Assembly: GCF_004765605.1 (NCBI RefSeq)
Contig: NZ_SRLC01000002.1
Coordinates: 1,550,001 to 1,614,000, forward strand
Source of the DNA: Hymenobacter aquaticus
GTDB lineage: Bacteria; Bacteroidota; Bacteroidia; Cytophagales; Hymenobacteraceae
DNA: 64,000 nucleotides
Direction of reading: 5' to 3'
How positions within the stretch are numbered: the first letter of the stretch is position 1; every line of letters begins with the position of its first letter. This document shows positions 8,998 to 16,652 of the stretch, in pieces. Position numbers and translations under genes: made by a program. The notes beneath the pieces were generated by a model that saw only the letters and a list, made by a program, of their open reading frames with translations, made no database searches and was not told the origin of the DNA.

Positions 8998-9005
8998 TAC
9001 CTTTG
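8998..9005 (+). promoter_or_regulatory. -7 element TACCTTTG before kdsA
   Basis: A full match to TAnnTTTG ending only 6 bp before the kdsA ATG, so transcription would start at or beside the start codon and give a leaderless or near-leaderless message. A TTTC at 8973-8976 is a poor -33 candidate. Confidence 0.5.
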
Positions 9006-9011
9006 CTTTCC

Positions 9012-9836
9012 ATGATAGACTCCCTCGCCAACGTGCTGCCCCATTTTCGCAATACCAACTCCGGCCAGTTTTTCCTGATGGCCGGGCCCTGCGTCATTGA
9101 GGGCGAAGACATGGCCCTGCGCATCGCCGAAAAGGTGAAGCACATGACCGATAAGCTCCAGATTCCCTACATCTTCAAGGGTTCCTACCGCAAAGCCAAC
9201 CGCTCCCGCCTCGATTCCTTCACCGGCATCGGCGACGAAACGGCCCTGCGCATCCTGCAGAAAGTCGGCCGCGAAATCGGGGTGCCGACCGTGACGGATA
9301 TTCACGAGTCGGAGGAAGCTGCGCTGGCCGCCGAGTACGTGGACGTGCTCCAGATTCCGGCTTTTTTGTGCCGCCAGACCGATCTGCTGGTAGCCGCGGC
9401 CAAAACCGGCAAGGTGGTCAACGTGAAGAAGGGCCAGTTTCTGAGCGGCGAGTCGATGCAGTTTGCCGTGGATAAGATCCGGCAGTCGGGCAATGAGCAC
9501 GTGATTCTCACCGACCGGGGCAACTCCTTCGGCTACTCCGACCTCGTAGTGGACTTCCGCAACCTGCCCGCCATGCGCAGCTTCGGCGTGCCGGTGGTGA
9601 TGGACGTGACCCACTCCCTGCAGCGCCCCAACCAAAGCAGCGGCGTCACCGGCGGCCAGCCCGCCCTGATTGAAACCATTGCCAAAGCCGCCATTGCCGT
9701 GGGTGCCGACGGTCTGTTCATCGAAACCCACCCCACGCCCGCCACCGCCAAATCGGACGGGGCCAACATGCTGGCCCTGGATCAGTTGGAAGCCCTGCTC
9801 ATCAAGCTCACCCGCGTGCGGGAAGCCGTGCGGTAG
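9012..9836 (+). CDS. kdsA: 3-deoxy-8-phosphooctulonate synthase
   Basis: KdsA condenses phosphoenolpyruvate with arabinose 5-phosphate to Kdo-8-phosphate, the first step towards the Kdo of lipopolysaccharide. The 274-residue protein starting MIDSLANVLPHF has the normal length. Visible family motifs are AGPCVIEG near residue 24 (PEP site), FKGSYRKANRSR near 54 and the DRGNSFGYSDL segment near 170. The frame could start at TTG 9003, but the ATG at 9012 follows a clear -7 box. It ends against an inverted repeat shared with the convergent methyltransferase gene. No other Kdo genes are adjacent. Confidence 0.95.
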   Translation: MIDSLANVLPHFRNTNSGQFFLMAGPCVIEGEDMALRIAEKVKHMTDKLQIPYIFKGSYRKANRSRLDSFTGIGDETALRILQKVGREIGVPTVTDIHESEEAALAAEYVDVLQIPAFLCRQTDLLVAAAKTGKVVNVKKGQFLSGESMQFAVDKIRQSGNEHVILTDRGNSFGYSDLVVDFRNLPAMRSFGVPVVMDVTHSLQRPNQSSGVTGGQPALIETIAKAAIAVGADGLFIETHPTPATAKSDGANMLALDQLEALLIKLTRVREAVR

Positions 9837-9906
9837 AGTTTAGTTGTCAGTTGTCAGTTGATATTTCGTTTTGCCTGACAACTGACAACGAACAACTGAC
9901 AACTAA
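9837..9906. repeat. inverted repeat of TTGTCAG words between convergent genes
   Basis: Left arm TAGTTGTCAGTTGTCAGTTG (9841-9860) is mirrored by tandem CAACTGACAA words (about 9876-9904). It fills the whole gap between the kdsA stop and the stop of the methyltransferase on the other strand. The right arm runs into that stop codon (TAG TTGTCAG on the minus strand). It can fold into a long hairpin and probably ends transcription both ways. Confidence 0.75.
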
Positions 9907-10733
9907 GACGATAGGTACTTAATTCGCTCCAGCAGCTTGTCTACCGCGTTGTTGAAGCGCAAAGTGAAGTGCTGCTTGGGCTGATTTTTCCGGAAAAAGA
10001 CCAAGCCGATAAAGAACAGGTCGATGGTAAGGCTCACCTCCGGGTGAGCCTTTATCGTGTGCCAGGCCCGCTCCATTTCCGCCGACCAGTGAATGTCGTC
10101 CAGGATAAACAGGCTGCGCTCGGTGCGGTAGGGCAGGCACTGCTCGAAGTAGCGCACGGTGGGCTCGTAGCGGTGGTTGCCGTCGAAAAAGGCGAAGTCG
10201 AGGGGGGCAGGCAGGGCGGCCAGGGCCGGGGCCAGGGTGTCGTCGAGGTTGCCCTCCACCACGTCGATGTTGCGCAGTTGCAGCGTTTCGAAGGTTTGCC
10301 GGGCCACGGCGGCCGTTTGGGGGCAGCCTTCGAAAGTAAGAACCCGGGCCTGGGCGTTGGGCGCGGCCAGGTAGGCCGTAGTGAGGCCCAGGGAAGTACC
10401 CAGCTCCAGAATGGTGCGGGGCTGAAAATGATTGACCAGCCGGAACAGCAGCTGCGCGAAGGGCCGGGGCTTGGCGGCGGCGCGGGCAATGCTGCGGATG
10501 CTGCGCTGCCGGCCCGCCCCGGTGTGGGAGCCGGCCCCGAAGTCGCGCACGGTGAGTAGGGTATTGTCGTGCAGCAGGGCCGCGCGCCGCGCCTCGATGG
10601 GCTCGTAGGCAGCAAAGGCGCCGTCGTGGTTGATGACGTGGGTGTAGAGCCCAAAAACGAACGGGGAATGCAACCCATGTGCATTCCCCGAGCGGAGTAA
10701 AAATCGGATGTAACGGAAAGCCTGGAACAGCAA
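9903..10733 (-). CDS. class I SAM-dependent methyltransferase
   Basis: An O-methyltransferase-like protein of about 276 residues. The motif I region ILELGTSLGLTTAYLA forms the SAM site, FEGCP follows strand 2, FAFFDGNHR is the post-strand-4 motif, and FILDDIHWS follows. An early AHGLHSPFVFGLY segment matches the N-terminus seen in a Bacteroidota-specific methyltransferase group. The start is uncertain. The frame is open to a GTG at 10799, but that first stretch is made of an intergenic repeat, so I prefer the TTG at 10733. No ATG is available. It is cytosolic with unknown substrate. It reads in the same direction as apaG upstream. Confidence 0.75.
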   Translation of the reverse strand: MLFQAFRYIRFLLRSGNAHGLHSPFVFGLYTHVINHDGAFAAYEPIEARRAALLHDNTLLTVRDFGAGSHTGAGRQRSIRSIARAAAKPRPFAQLLFRLVNHFQPRTILELGTSLGLTTAYLAAPNAQARVLTFEGCPQTAAVARQTFETLQLRNIDVVEGNLDDTLAPALAALPAPLDFAFFDGNHRYEPTVRYFEQCLPYRTERSLFILDDIHWSAEMERAWHTIKAHPEVSLTIDLFFIGLVFFRKNQPKQHFTLRFNNAVDKLLERIKYLSS

Positions 10734-10740
10734 GAATCGG

Positions 10741-10822
10741 TGCTTAGTGCCTGGTATATAGTGCTTGGCAAGCTGGGAGTCACCGTTCGAGCCAGGCACC
10801 AGGCACCAGGCTCAAAGCACTA
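10741..10822. repeat. imperfect palindrome of AGTGCCTGG words
   Basis: AGTGCCTGGTATATAGTGCTTGGC-type words on the left face GCCAGGCACC tandem copies and AAAGCACT on the right, in inverted order. It occupies the gap between apaG and the methyltransferase, both on the minus strand, and probably forms a hairpin. Confidence 0.6.
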
Positions 10823-10827
10823 AAAAT

Positions 10828-11214
10828 CTAGTTCAGGCGGTAGGGGACGACCAGGGTAAACTCCGGAATGTCGACGGCAAACTCCCGGCCATCCACGAGG
10901 CGCTCCATCTGGTAGGAGCCGCGCATCTTGCCCAGGCCCGACTTCAGGTTACAGCCCGACACGTACTGGTGCGAGTCGCCGGGCTCCAGCACGGGCTGCT
11001 GACCGACCACGCCTTCACCTTCCACTTCGCGCACTACGCCGTTGGCATCGTAGATGTACCAATGCCGGCGGAGTAGCTTTACGGTGTATTCGCTGCCGTT
11101 GAGAATATCAATCTTGTAGGCAAACACGTAATGCTCCTGGGCCGGGCTGGAATAGTCAGGCAAATAATTGGTCGTAACGCTAACGGTAACGCCCTGCGTA
11201 GTCGTCGTATTCAT
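10828..11214 (-). CDS. apaG: ApaG family protein (Co2+/Mg2+ efflux protein)
   Basis: A 128-residue single-domain ApaG protein with a fibronectin III-like fold. Family hallmarks are the YVFAYKIDI strand near residue 30, LLRRHWYIYDANG near 47, the EGEGVVGQQPVLEPG segment near 63 and the C-terminal MRGSYQMER. Length matches the family. ApaG is named for its link to Ap4A and Co2+ phenotypes in enterobacteria, but its biochemical role is not settled. It is transcribed divergently from ung; the 108-bp gap shows no strong promoter match. Confidence 0.9.
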   Translation of the reverse strand: MNTTTTQGVTVSVTTNYLPDYSSPAQEHYVFAYKIDILNGSEYTVKLLRRHWYIYDANGVVREVEGEGVVGQQPVLEPGDSHQYVSGCNLKSGLGKMRGSYQMERLVDGREFAVDIPEFTLVVPYRLN

Positions 11215-11322
11215 GGCTCCTGTGCGGTTCTGTGAAGGACTAACAACCGTGTCCGGAATTTGGTTTATCTACGCAGCGGCGGCCCCGAAGGACTGACCAC
11301 ACCGCAAAAAAACTTTCCCCTT

Positions 11323-11988
11323 ATGTCCGTAAAGATAGAAGAAAGCTGGCGCAAGGTACTCGCCGCCGAGTTCGAAAAACCATATTTTCAGCATCTCATT
11401 ACGTTTGTCCGCGGCGAATACGCCACGACCACCGTTTACCCGCCCGGCCCCGCCATTTTCCACGCTTTCGACGCCTGCCCGTTCGACCAGGTTAAGGTCG
11501 TGATTCTGGGCCAGGACCCCTACCACGGCAAGGGCCAGGCCAACGGGTTGTCCTTCTCCGTGGCCGACGGCGTACGCACGCCGCCCTCCCTGCAAAACAT
11601 CTTCAAGGAGCTGCAGGATGATATTCCGACCTCGAGCCCGCCCGCCAACGGCAACCTGGACCGCTGGGCCCAGCAGGGCGTGCTGCTGCTCAACGCCACG
11701 CTCACCGTGCGGGCCAAGGAGCCCGGCTCCCACCAGAAAAAAGGCTGGGAGCAGTTCACCGACGCCGTCATTCAGCGCATCTCCGACGAAAAGGAGCACG
11801 TGGTCTTTATTCTCTGGGGTGCCTACGCCCAAAAGAAAGGCGAGGTCATCGACGAGAAAAAGCACCTGGTTATTCGCTCGGCCCACCCCTCGCCCTACGC
11901 CGCCGACCGGGGCTTCTTCGGTTCCCGGCCTTTCAGCAAAACCAACGCCTACCTCCAGCAGCACGGTGAAAAGCCCATCGAGTGGTAG
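11323..11988 (+). CDS. ung: uracil-DNA glycosylase
   Basis: Family 1 uracil-DNA glycosylase, which removes uracil from DNA and so starts base-excision repair. The 221-residue protein starts MSVKIEESW at 11323; the upstream extension from 11260 is not protein-like. The water-activating motif GQDPYHG is near residue 63 and the DNA-intercalating HPSPYAA motif near 187 (HPSPLS in most relatives). The usual LLLN segment is also present. All key parts are present, so the enzyme should be active in the cytosol. The AraC-type regulator starts 20 bp after the stop. Confidence 0.95.
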   Translation: MSVKIEESWRKVLAAEFEKPYFQHLITFVRGEYATTTVYPPGPAIFHAFDACPFDQVKVVILGQDPYHGKGQANGLSFSVADGVRTPPSLQNIFKELQDDIPTSSPPANGNLDRWAQQGVLLLNATLTVRAKEPGSHQKKGWEQFTDAVIQRISDEKEHVVFILWGAYAQKKGEVIDEKKHLVIRSAHPSPYAADRGFFGSRPFSKTNAYLQQHGEKPIEW

Positions 11989-12008
11989 CTGCCTATTCTG
12001 GATAAGCC

Positions 12009-13010
12009 ATGCCTTCCTCCGCCATTCCGCTGCTGTCCGGCCAGGTATACCACCAGCTCTACTTTCAGGGGGAAGGCCGCTCATTGAACCCGCTACCGAG
12101 TGGAAGCAGTACCATCGAGCACTTCGAGATTCATCGGCGCGACGACTTCCGCTACAAGTGCAAGGATACCATTGCGGCCAACCGCATTGATTTCTACCTG
12201 GTGTTCATCGTCACCGGTGGGGAAGGCGTGCACACGTTTGGGGCAGAGGAGCACTACGTGCGCGAAAATATGCTGTGCTTTATCGGTCCCCATACCATTA
12301 CCAGCTGGCAAACCACCGTGCCCGACCACCAGGGCTACTTCTGCGCTTTCTCGGAGGACTTCTTCAACGTGGACCGCACCGACAAAAGCCTGCTGCGCAG
12401 CCTGCCGTTTTTCCGGGTGGCGGGCGGGGCCAGCGTGCTGCCGCTGCGGCCCGAACAAACGCGCTACTTTCTGGAGCTGATGCAGCACATGGAAGCCGAT
12501 TATCTGGCCCATTCGCCCGCCCGGGCCCCGCTGTTGCGCACTCAGCTACAGCTGCTGCTGCAACGGGCCTACGCCCTGTACCGCGAAACCAACCCCCAGG
12601 CCGAGCAAATGCACTCGGCCGGCGTGCAGCTCACCAACGCTTTCCTGGCGTTGCTCGATGCCGACATGGCCGGCCTGCGCCGGGGCCGGCCGTTGCGCCA
12701 GACCACCGTGCGCGAGTATGCCGAGCGCCTGCACGTGAGCCAGAACCACCTCAACGACGTGGTGCGGGCCCACACGGGCCGCTCGGCCGGCACGGTGCTC
12801 CACGACCTGCTGGCCAAAACGGCGGCTATGTATCTGGTCAGCTCGGCGCTGCCCGTGGGCGAGGTGGCCCGGCTGCTGGGTTTTGCCAGCGCGGCCTACT
12901 TTACGCGCTTCTACCGGCGCCACACCGGCCAGACGCCTTCCCAAACCCGGCGCGGCGGCCCGAAAACCGTGGAAAGTGCAACTACTTCCGTAGAAACGGC
13001 CGCGCACTAA
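12009..13010 (+). CDS. AraC family transcriptional regulator
   Basis: A 333-residue regulator. Residues about 1-200 resemble the cupin-type sensor half (FYLVFIVTGGEGVHTFG near 62). The C-terminal third holds the two helix-turn-helix motifs of AraC proteins: YAERLHVSQNHLNDVVRAHTG near residue 240 and VGEVARLLGFASAAYFTRFYRR near 282. The second motif keeps the conserved GF..AAYF.R.F pattern. It follows ung by 20 bp and precedes a short-chain dehydrogenase that starts 70 bp downstream. A regulator/oxidoreductase pairing is common, so it may control that gene. The ligand is unknown. Confidence 0.9.
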   Translation: MPSSAIPLLSGQVYHQLYFQGEGRSLNPLPSGSSTIEHFEIHRRDDFRYKCKDTIAANRIDFYLVFIVTGGEGVHTFGAEEHYVRENMLCFIGPHTITSWQTTVPDHQGYFCAFSEDFFNVDRTDKSLLRSLPFFRVAGGASVLPLRPEQTRYFLELMQHMEADYLAHSPARAPLLRTQLQLLLQRAYALYRETNPQAEQMHSAGVQLTNAFLALLDADMAGLRRGRPLRQTTVREYAERLHVSQNHLNDVVRAHTGRSAGTVLHDLLAKTAAMYLVSSALPVGEVARLLGFASAAYFTRFYRRHTGQTPSQTRRGGPKTVESATTSVETAAH

Positions 13011-13080
13011 AGGGCGGGTTCGTGGTTGTATGGATGGCTGCCGCAAGCCGCGGCCCATCCTTCACTTTACGCTACCCGTC

Positions 13081-13872
13081 ATGGATCTGCAGCTCACCAA
13101 CAAAACCGTTCTGATTACCGCCTCTACCGGCGGCATTGGCCTGGAAATGGCCCGCGCCTTTGCCCGCGAAGGGGCCCGCGTTATCGTCAATGGCCGCACT
13201 GAGGCCAGCGTGGCGCAGGCCATAGCCCAGCTGCAGCAGGAAATGCCCGAGGCCGCGCTGCTGCCGCTGGCCGCCGACAATGGCACTCTGGAAGGCACCG
13301 CCCGCACCACCGAGCTGTACCCCGAAGTCGACGTGCTGGTCAATAACCTGGGCATCTACGAGGCGACGGAGTTTTTCGACACCACCGACGCGGCCTGGCA
13401 GCAGCTGTTTGAGGTCAACATTATGAGCGGGGTGCGCCTGAGCCGGCACTATCTGCGCGGCATGCTGGCCCGCGGCACCGGGCGGGTGCTGTTTATCAGC
13501 AGCGAGTCGGCGCTGAACCCGGCCCCGGAAATGGCCCACTATAGCGCTACCAAGATGATGCAGCTTTCAATTTCGCGCAGCCTGGCCGAAATGACGAAGG
13601 GCACGGGCGTCACGGTAAATTCCCTGCTGCCGGGCTCGACCCACACGCCGGGCGTGGAGGAGTTTATCAAGCAGGTGTTTCCCGACGAGGCCGACTACCC
13701 GGCCGCTGAGCGGCGCTTCATGGCCGAAAACCGGCCCACGTCCCTCATCGGCCGCCTGATTCAGCCCCGGGAAATTGCCGACTTTGCCGTGTTTGTGGCC
13801 AGCCCGCTGGCCGGGGCCATCAACGGCGCCAGCCTGCGCGTCGACGGCGGGCTGGTGCGCAGCGCCGTCTGA
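13081..13872 (+). CDS. SDR family oxidoreductase
   Basis: A 263-residue short-chain dehydrogenase/reductase. The cofactor loop is TASTGGIG (residues 13-20), followed by NGRTE, which is typical of NADP binding. The structural NNLG is near 89. The catalytic Ser lies in FISSESA and the Tyr/Lys pair in YSATK near residue 155. The C-terminal DGGLVRS is standard. The ATG at 13081 gives MDLQLTNKTVLIT, the normal start; the frame itself is open from 13030. Substrate unknown. It shares a direction and a 70-bp gap with the AraC-type regulator, and ends before a strong two-way terminator. Confidence 0.9.
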   Translation: MDLQLTNKTVLITASTGGIGLEMARAFAREGARVIVNGRTEASVAQAIAQLQQEMPEAALLPLAADNGTLEGTARTTELYPEVDVLVNNLGIYEATEFFDTTDAAWQQLFEVNIMSGVRLSRHYLRGMLARGTGRVLFISSESALNPAPEMAHYSATKMMQLSISRSLAEMTKGTGVTVNSLLPGSTHTPGVEEFIKQVFPDEADYPAAERRFMAENRPTSLIGRLIQPREIADFAVFVASPLAGAINGASLRVDGGLVRSAV

Positions 13873-13898
13873 GCCATCCGCAACCGGCCACGTGGGTT

Positions 13899-13944
13899 AA
13901 ACGACAACGCCCAGACTCCGTGCGGGGTCTGGGCGTTGTCGTTT
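13899..13944. terminator. bidirectional terminator between SDR gene and lepB
   Basis: Perfect 18-bp arms, AAACGACAACGCCCAGAC and its complement, around a 10-nt loop. It sits midway between two convergent genes, with AAA at one end and TTT at the other. Confidence 0.9.
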
Positions 13945-13961
13945 GCCGGAAGGCAGCCAGC

Positions 13962-15161
13962 TTAGTCGATGAAGTTGAACAGGCGGCTCCAGCGGATCTT
14001 GTGGAAGAAGTCGGCGTAGGGGTCGACCGACATCCAGATCAGCACGGCCTTGCCCACGACGTGGTCGGCGGGCACGAAGCCCCAGTAGCGCGAGTCCAGG
14101 GAGTCGTGGCGGTTGTCGCCCATCATAAAGTAGTAGTCCTGCTTGAACGTGTAGCTGGTCAGGGGCTTGCCGTTTTGCAGCAGCACGCCGTTTTGCATCG
14201 TCACGCCCTCATTGTGCTCGTAGCGCATGATGATTTTCTGGTAGATGGGCGTGTTTTCGGGCGTAATCTGCACCGTCTGGCCTTCCTTGGGCAGCTGCAA
14301 CGGGCCGTAGTTGTCCTTGTTCCAGTTTTTGGCAATGCCGGTGATGGAAGGCGTGCTATGCGGGTAGTCGGGGTTGTTGGGGAAGACGTCGGCTTCGCCC
14401 TGGCCGGCGGGAGCTTTGTCCTGCACGACGCCTTTGATAAAGGACTGCTGCTTGAAATAGTCGGCGGTTTGGGGCGTGGCATCCACGATGTAGGCCGGGC
14501 CCATTTCGCCCAGCATCTGGGGCTGGGGCACGCCGGTGGGGTTGTTGAAATCCGAAATGCCCTGGTCCTGGAACACCTTGGCGCGCACCGGCTCGTTCAC
14601 CTGCAGGAAGTAGCGGTTCTGGCTCTGGGGCGGGTTGGCGGCGGGTTTGCCGTTCACGTACACCTGCGTGTCCTTTATTTCCAGCACGTCGCCGGCCACG
14701 GCCACGCAGCGCTTGATGTAGTTGGTGCGCAGGTCGGCGGGGTGCTGGCTTTCGAAGGGCACGTTGAACACCACCACGTCGTTGCGCTTCACTTCCGAGA
14801 AGCCGGGCAGGCGGTAGGAGGGCAGCTGAATGGCGTCGGAGTAGCTTTTCAGGCTGGAGCCCCACAGCGTCTGGTGCGTCAGGGGTACTTGCAGGGGCGT
14901 CTGGGGCGTGCGGGGGCCGTAGTGCAGCTTGCTCACAAACAGGTAGTCGCCCACCAGCAGGGAGTGCTCCATCGAGGGCGTCGGGATGGTGTAGGCTTCG
15001 AACGTGGCCCAGCGAATCAGCGTGGCGGCCACGACGGCAAACAGGATGGCATCACCCCACTCCCGGAAAAAGCCCTTGGGCTTCTTGACGGGAGTCGTAG
15101 AAGGGTTAGCGGCGGCGGTATTGGCAGCGGCGAGGCGCTCTTCCCAGGATTGAACGGCCAT
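13962..15161 (-). CDS. lepB: signal peptidase I
   Basis: Leader peptidase that cleaves signal peptides on the outer face of the inner membrane. The 399-residue protein has an N-terminal membrane anchor (about 36-56, AILFAVVAATLIRW). The catalytic serine lies in PTPSMEHSLLVGDYLF near residue 64. The general-base lysine lies in the VKRNDVVVFNVP segment near 132. The conserved GDNRHDSLDSRYWGFVP box lies near 345. A large inserted region in the middle is usual for Bacteroidota LepB. It is the last gene of the parB-DUF5683-dapB-lepB unit, 116 bp after dapB, and is closed by a strong terminator. Confidence 0.95.
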   Translation of the reverse strand: MAVQSWEERLAAANTAAANPSTTPVKKPKGFFREWGDAILFAVVAATLIRWATFEAYTIPTPSMEHSLLVGDYLFVSKLHYGPRTPQTPLQVPLTHQTLWGSSLKSYSDAIQLPSYRLPGFSEVKRNDVVVFNVPFESQHPADLRTNYIKRCVAVAGDVLEIKDTQVYVNGKPAANPPQSQNRYFLQVNEPVRAKVFQDQGISDFNNPTGVPQPQMLGEMGPAYIVDATPQTADYFKQQSFIKGVVQDKAPAGQGEADVFPNNPDYPHSTPSITGIAKNWNKDNYGPLQLPKEGQTVQITPENTPIYQKIIMRYEHNEGVTMQNGVLLQNGKPLTSYTFKQDYYFMMGDNRHDSLDSRYWGFVPADHVVGKAVLIWMSVDPYADFFHKIRWSRLFNFID

Positions 15162-15277
15162 AAGTCGGCAAGAATGAAGGCAAAGGGCAACCCGTGCGGG
15201 CTGCCGTTGAAGGCGGTAATATCCGAATAATTACGCGGGAACGATATAGTTTTCCAACGTCGGGCGGCCCGGGCGTA

Positions 15278-15997
15278 TTACAATCCGAGCAGATCTTTCA
15301 TTCCAAATACGCCCCGGTGGCTGGGCAGCCACTCGGCCGCCAGCAGGGCGCCCAGCACGAACCCGTCGCGGGAGTGGGCCTCGTGCTTGAGCTCAATCTG
15401 GTCGACGGCCGAGGAGTAGGTCACGATGTGGGTACCGACGACCTGGCCCGTGCGCTCGGAAAGGATAGCTAGCTCGTTGGCTTCCGTCGTGGGCTCGTTG
15501 CGCCAGGTGGTCTTGCCGGGGAAGTTGCGCAGAATGCCTTCCGCCGCCGTCAGGGCCGTGCCGCTGGGCTGGTCGACCTTCTGGGTATGGTGAATTTCGC
15601 GCACCTGCACGTCGTAGCCGCCGAACTGGTGCATTTTGGCAGCGATGTACTCGTTGAAGTGAAAGAAGAGGTTCACGCCCACGCTGTAGTTGGAGGCGTA
15701 GAACAGGGCCCCGTTTTTTTGCTGGCACAGGGCCTGGGCCTCGGCAAAGTGGTGGAGCCAGCCCGTGGAGCCGCACACCACCGGAATGCCCTGTTGCAGG
15801 CAGGCCATGACGTTGGCGAAAGCCGCGTCGGGGTGGGTAAATTCAATGGCCGCGTCCACGGTGGTGGAGTCGAAGTCGGCAATGCGGACTTCGGGGCGGG
15901 AGGGGTCGACGATACCCGCAATCTGGTGGCCTCGGGCCACCGCTTGGGCTTCGATGGCCTGGCCCATTTTGCCGTAGCCAATCAGGAGCAGCTTCAT
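15278..15997 (-). CDS. dapB: 4-hydroxy-tetrahydrodipicolinate reductase
   Basis: DapB reduces the dihydrodipicolinate precursor with NAD(P)H in the lysine/meso-diaminopimelate pathway, which feeds peptidoglycan synthesis. The 239-residue protein has the Rossmann loop GYGKMGQAI (7-15), IEFTHPDA near 52, CGSTGW near 75 and the catalytic segment IHHTQKVDQPSGTA near 139 with its His-His and Lys. Its length is typical of the Bacteroidota form. Its ATG overlaps the stop of the DUF5683 gene by four bases (ATGA), which indicates translational coupling. Confidence 0.95.
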   Translation of the reverse strand: MKLLLIGYGKMGQAIEAQAVARGHQIAGIVDPSRPEVRIADFDSTTVDAAIEFTHPDAAFANVMACLQQGIPVVCGSTGWLHHFAEAQALCQQKNGALFYASNYSVGVNLFFHFNEYIAAKMHQFGGYDVQVREIHHTQKVDQPSGTALTAAEGILRNFPGKTTWRNEPTTEANELAILSERTGQVVGTHIVTYSSAVDQIELKHEAHSRDGFVLGALLAAEWLPSHRGVFGMKDLLGL

Positions 15998-16644
15998 TCA
16001 GTAGGGCGCCTGGGGCGCGAATTATTCAGGGTAAGAGTAAACGTGAGGCCCGGCGTAAGAGCCGCCGTGGGCACCCACAGCAGGGAGGGCTGCCAGTGCA
16101 GGCCCAGGTCGTCGCTGATGTCGAAGTCCTTGAGGTGGGCATCGACCACCGCGTCCAGAATGGTGAGGGTGTAGGCCAGGGCGGCGTAGGCAATGAAGGC
16201 GTCGCGCTGCGTGCGGTACGCCGTAAGGCCCCGGTAGGCGTAGGCGCTGTCCCGTATCTGCGCGGCGTTTGGCCCCGATGGTAGTCGGCCGGCGCGAAAG
16301 TCGTAGTAGGCAGTGCGGTACTCTTTGTAGAGCTTCTGGTAGAAAATCTCGCCGTAGAGTGTGCCGCCAATGGCGCCGTACACCAAGGGTAGCTTCCAGT
16401 ACTTGCGGTTGTAGATCTGGCCGGCGCCGGGCAGGATGGCCGCCAGAATCCCGGCTTTCTTGGGCCGGGTCATCGTGAAGCCGAACAGCTTTTCGGTGCG
16501 CCGGGACGCCTGCGTGACGGCCGGGGTGCTGACTACCGCAGAATCGGGGCCGGCCGTGACGGTTTGGGCCTGGGCCGGTTCTGCCAGCGGCAGGAGCAGG
16601 GCCAGCAGCGCCAGGGCAGCCAGTCGATTCGGAGGCGTAGTCAT
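15994..16644 (-). CDS. DUF5683 domain protein
   Basis: A 216-residue exported membrane-associated protein of the DUF5683 family. It has a signal peptide (LAALALLALLLPLAEPAQAQ). The family's core begins with RPKKAGILAAILPGAGQIYNRKYWKLP near residue 60, followed by hydrophobic segments (about 66-80, 88-105 and 148-165). This family is found next to parB and dapB in many Bacteroidota, which suggests a conserved envelope role. No biochemical function is known. It starts 8 bp after the parB stop and overlaps dapB by four bases, so the genes must be co-transcribed. Confidence 0.85.
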   Translation of the reverse strand: MTTPPNRLAALALLALLLPLAEPAQAQTVTAGPDSAVVSTPAVTQASRRTEKLFGFTMTRPKKAGILAAILPGAGQIYNRKYWKLPLVYGAIGGTLYGEIFYQKLYKEYRTAYYDFRAGRLPSGPNAAQIRDSAYAYRGLTAYRTQRDAFIAYAALAYTLTILDAVVDAHLKDFDISDDLGLHWQPSLLWVPTAALTPGLTFTLTLNNSRPRRPTE

Positions 16645-16652
16645 AACGAAGG

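Noticed and set aside
10734..10799. N-terminal extension of the methyltransferase to GTG 10799
   Set aside because: These 22 codons are made of the intergenic AGTGCCTGG repeat and do not look like the family's N-terminus.
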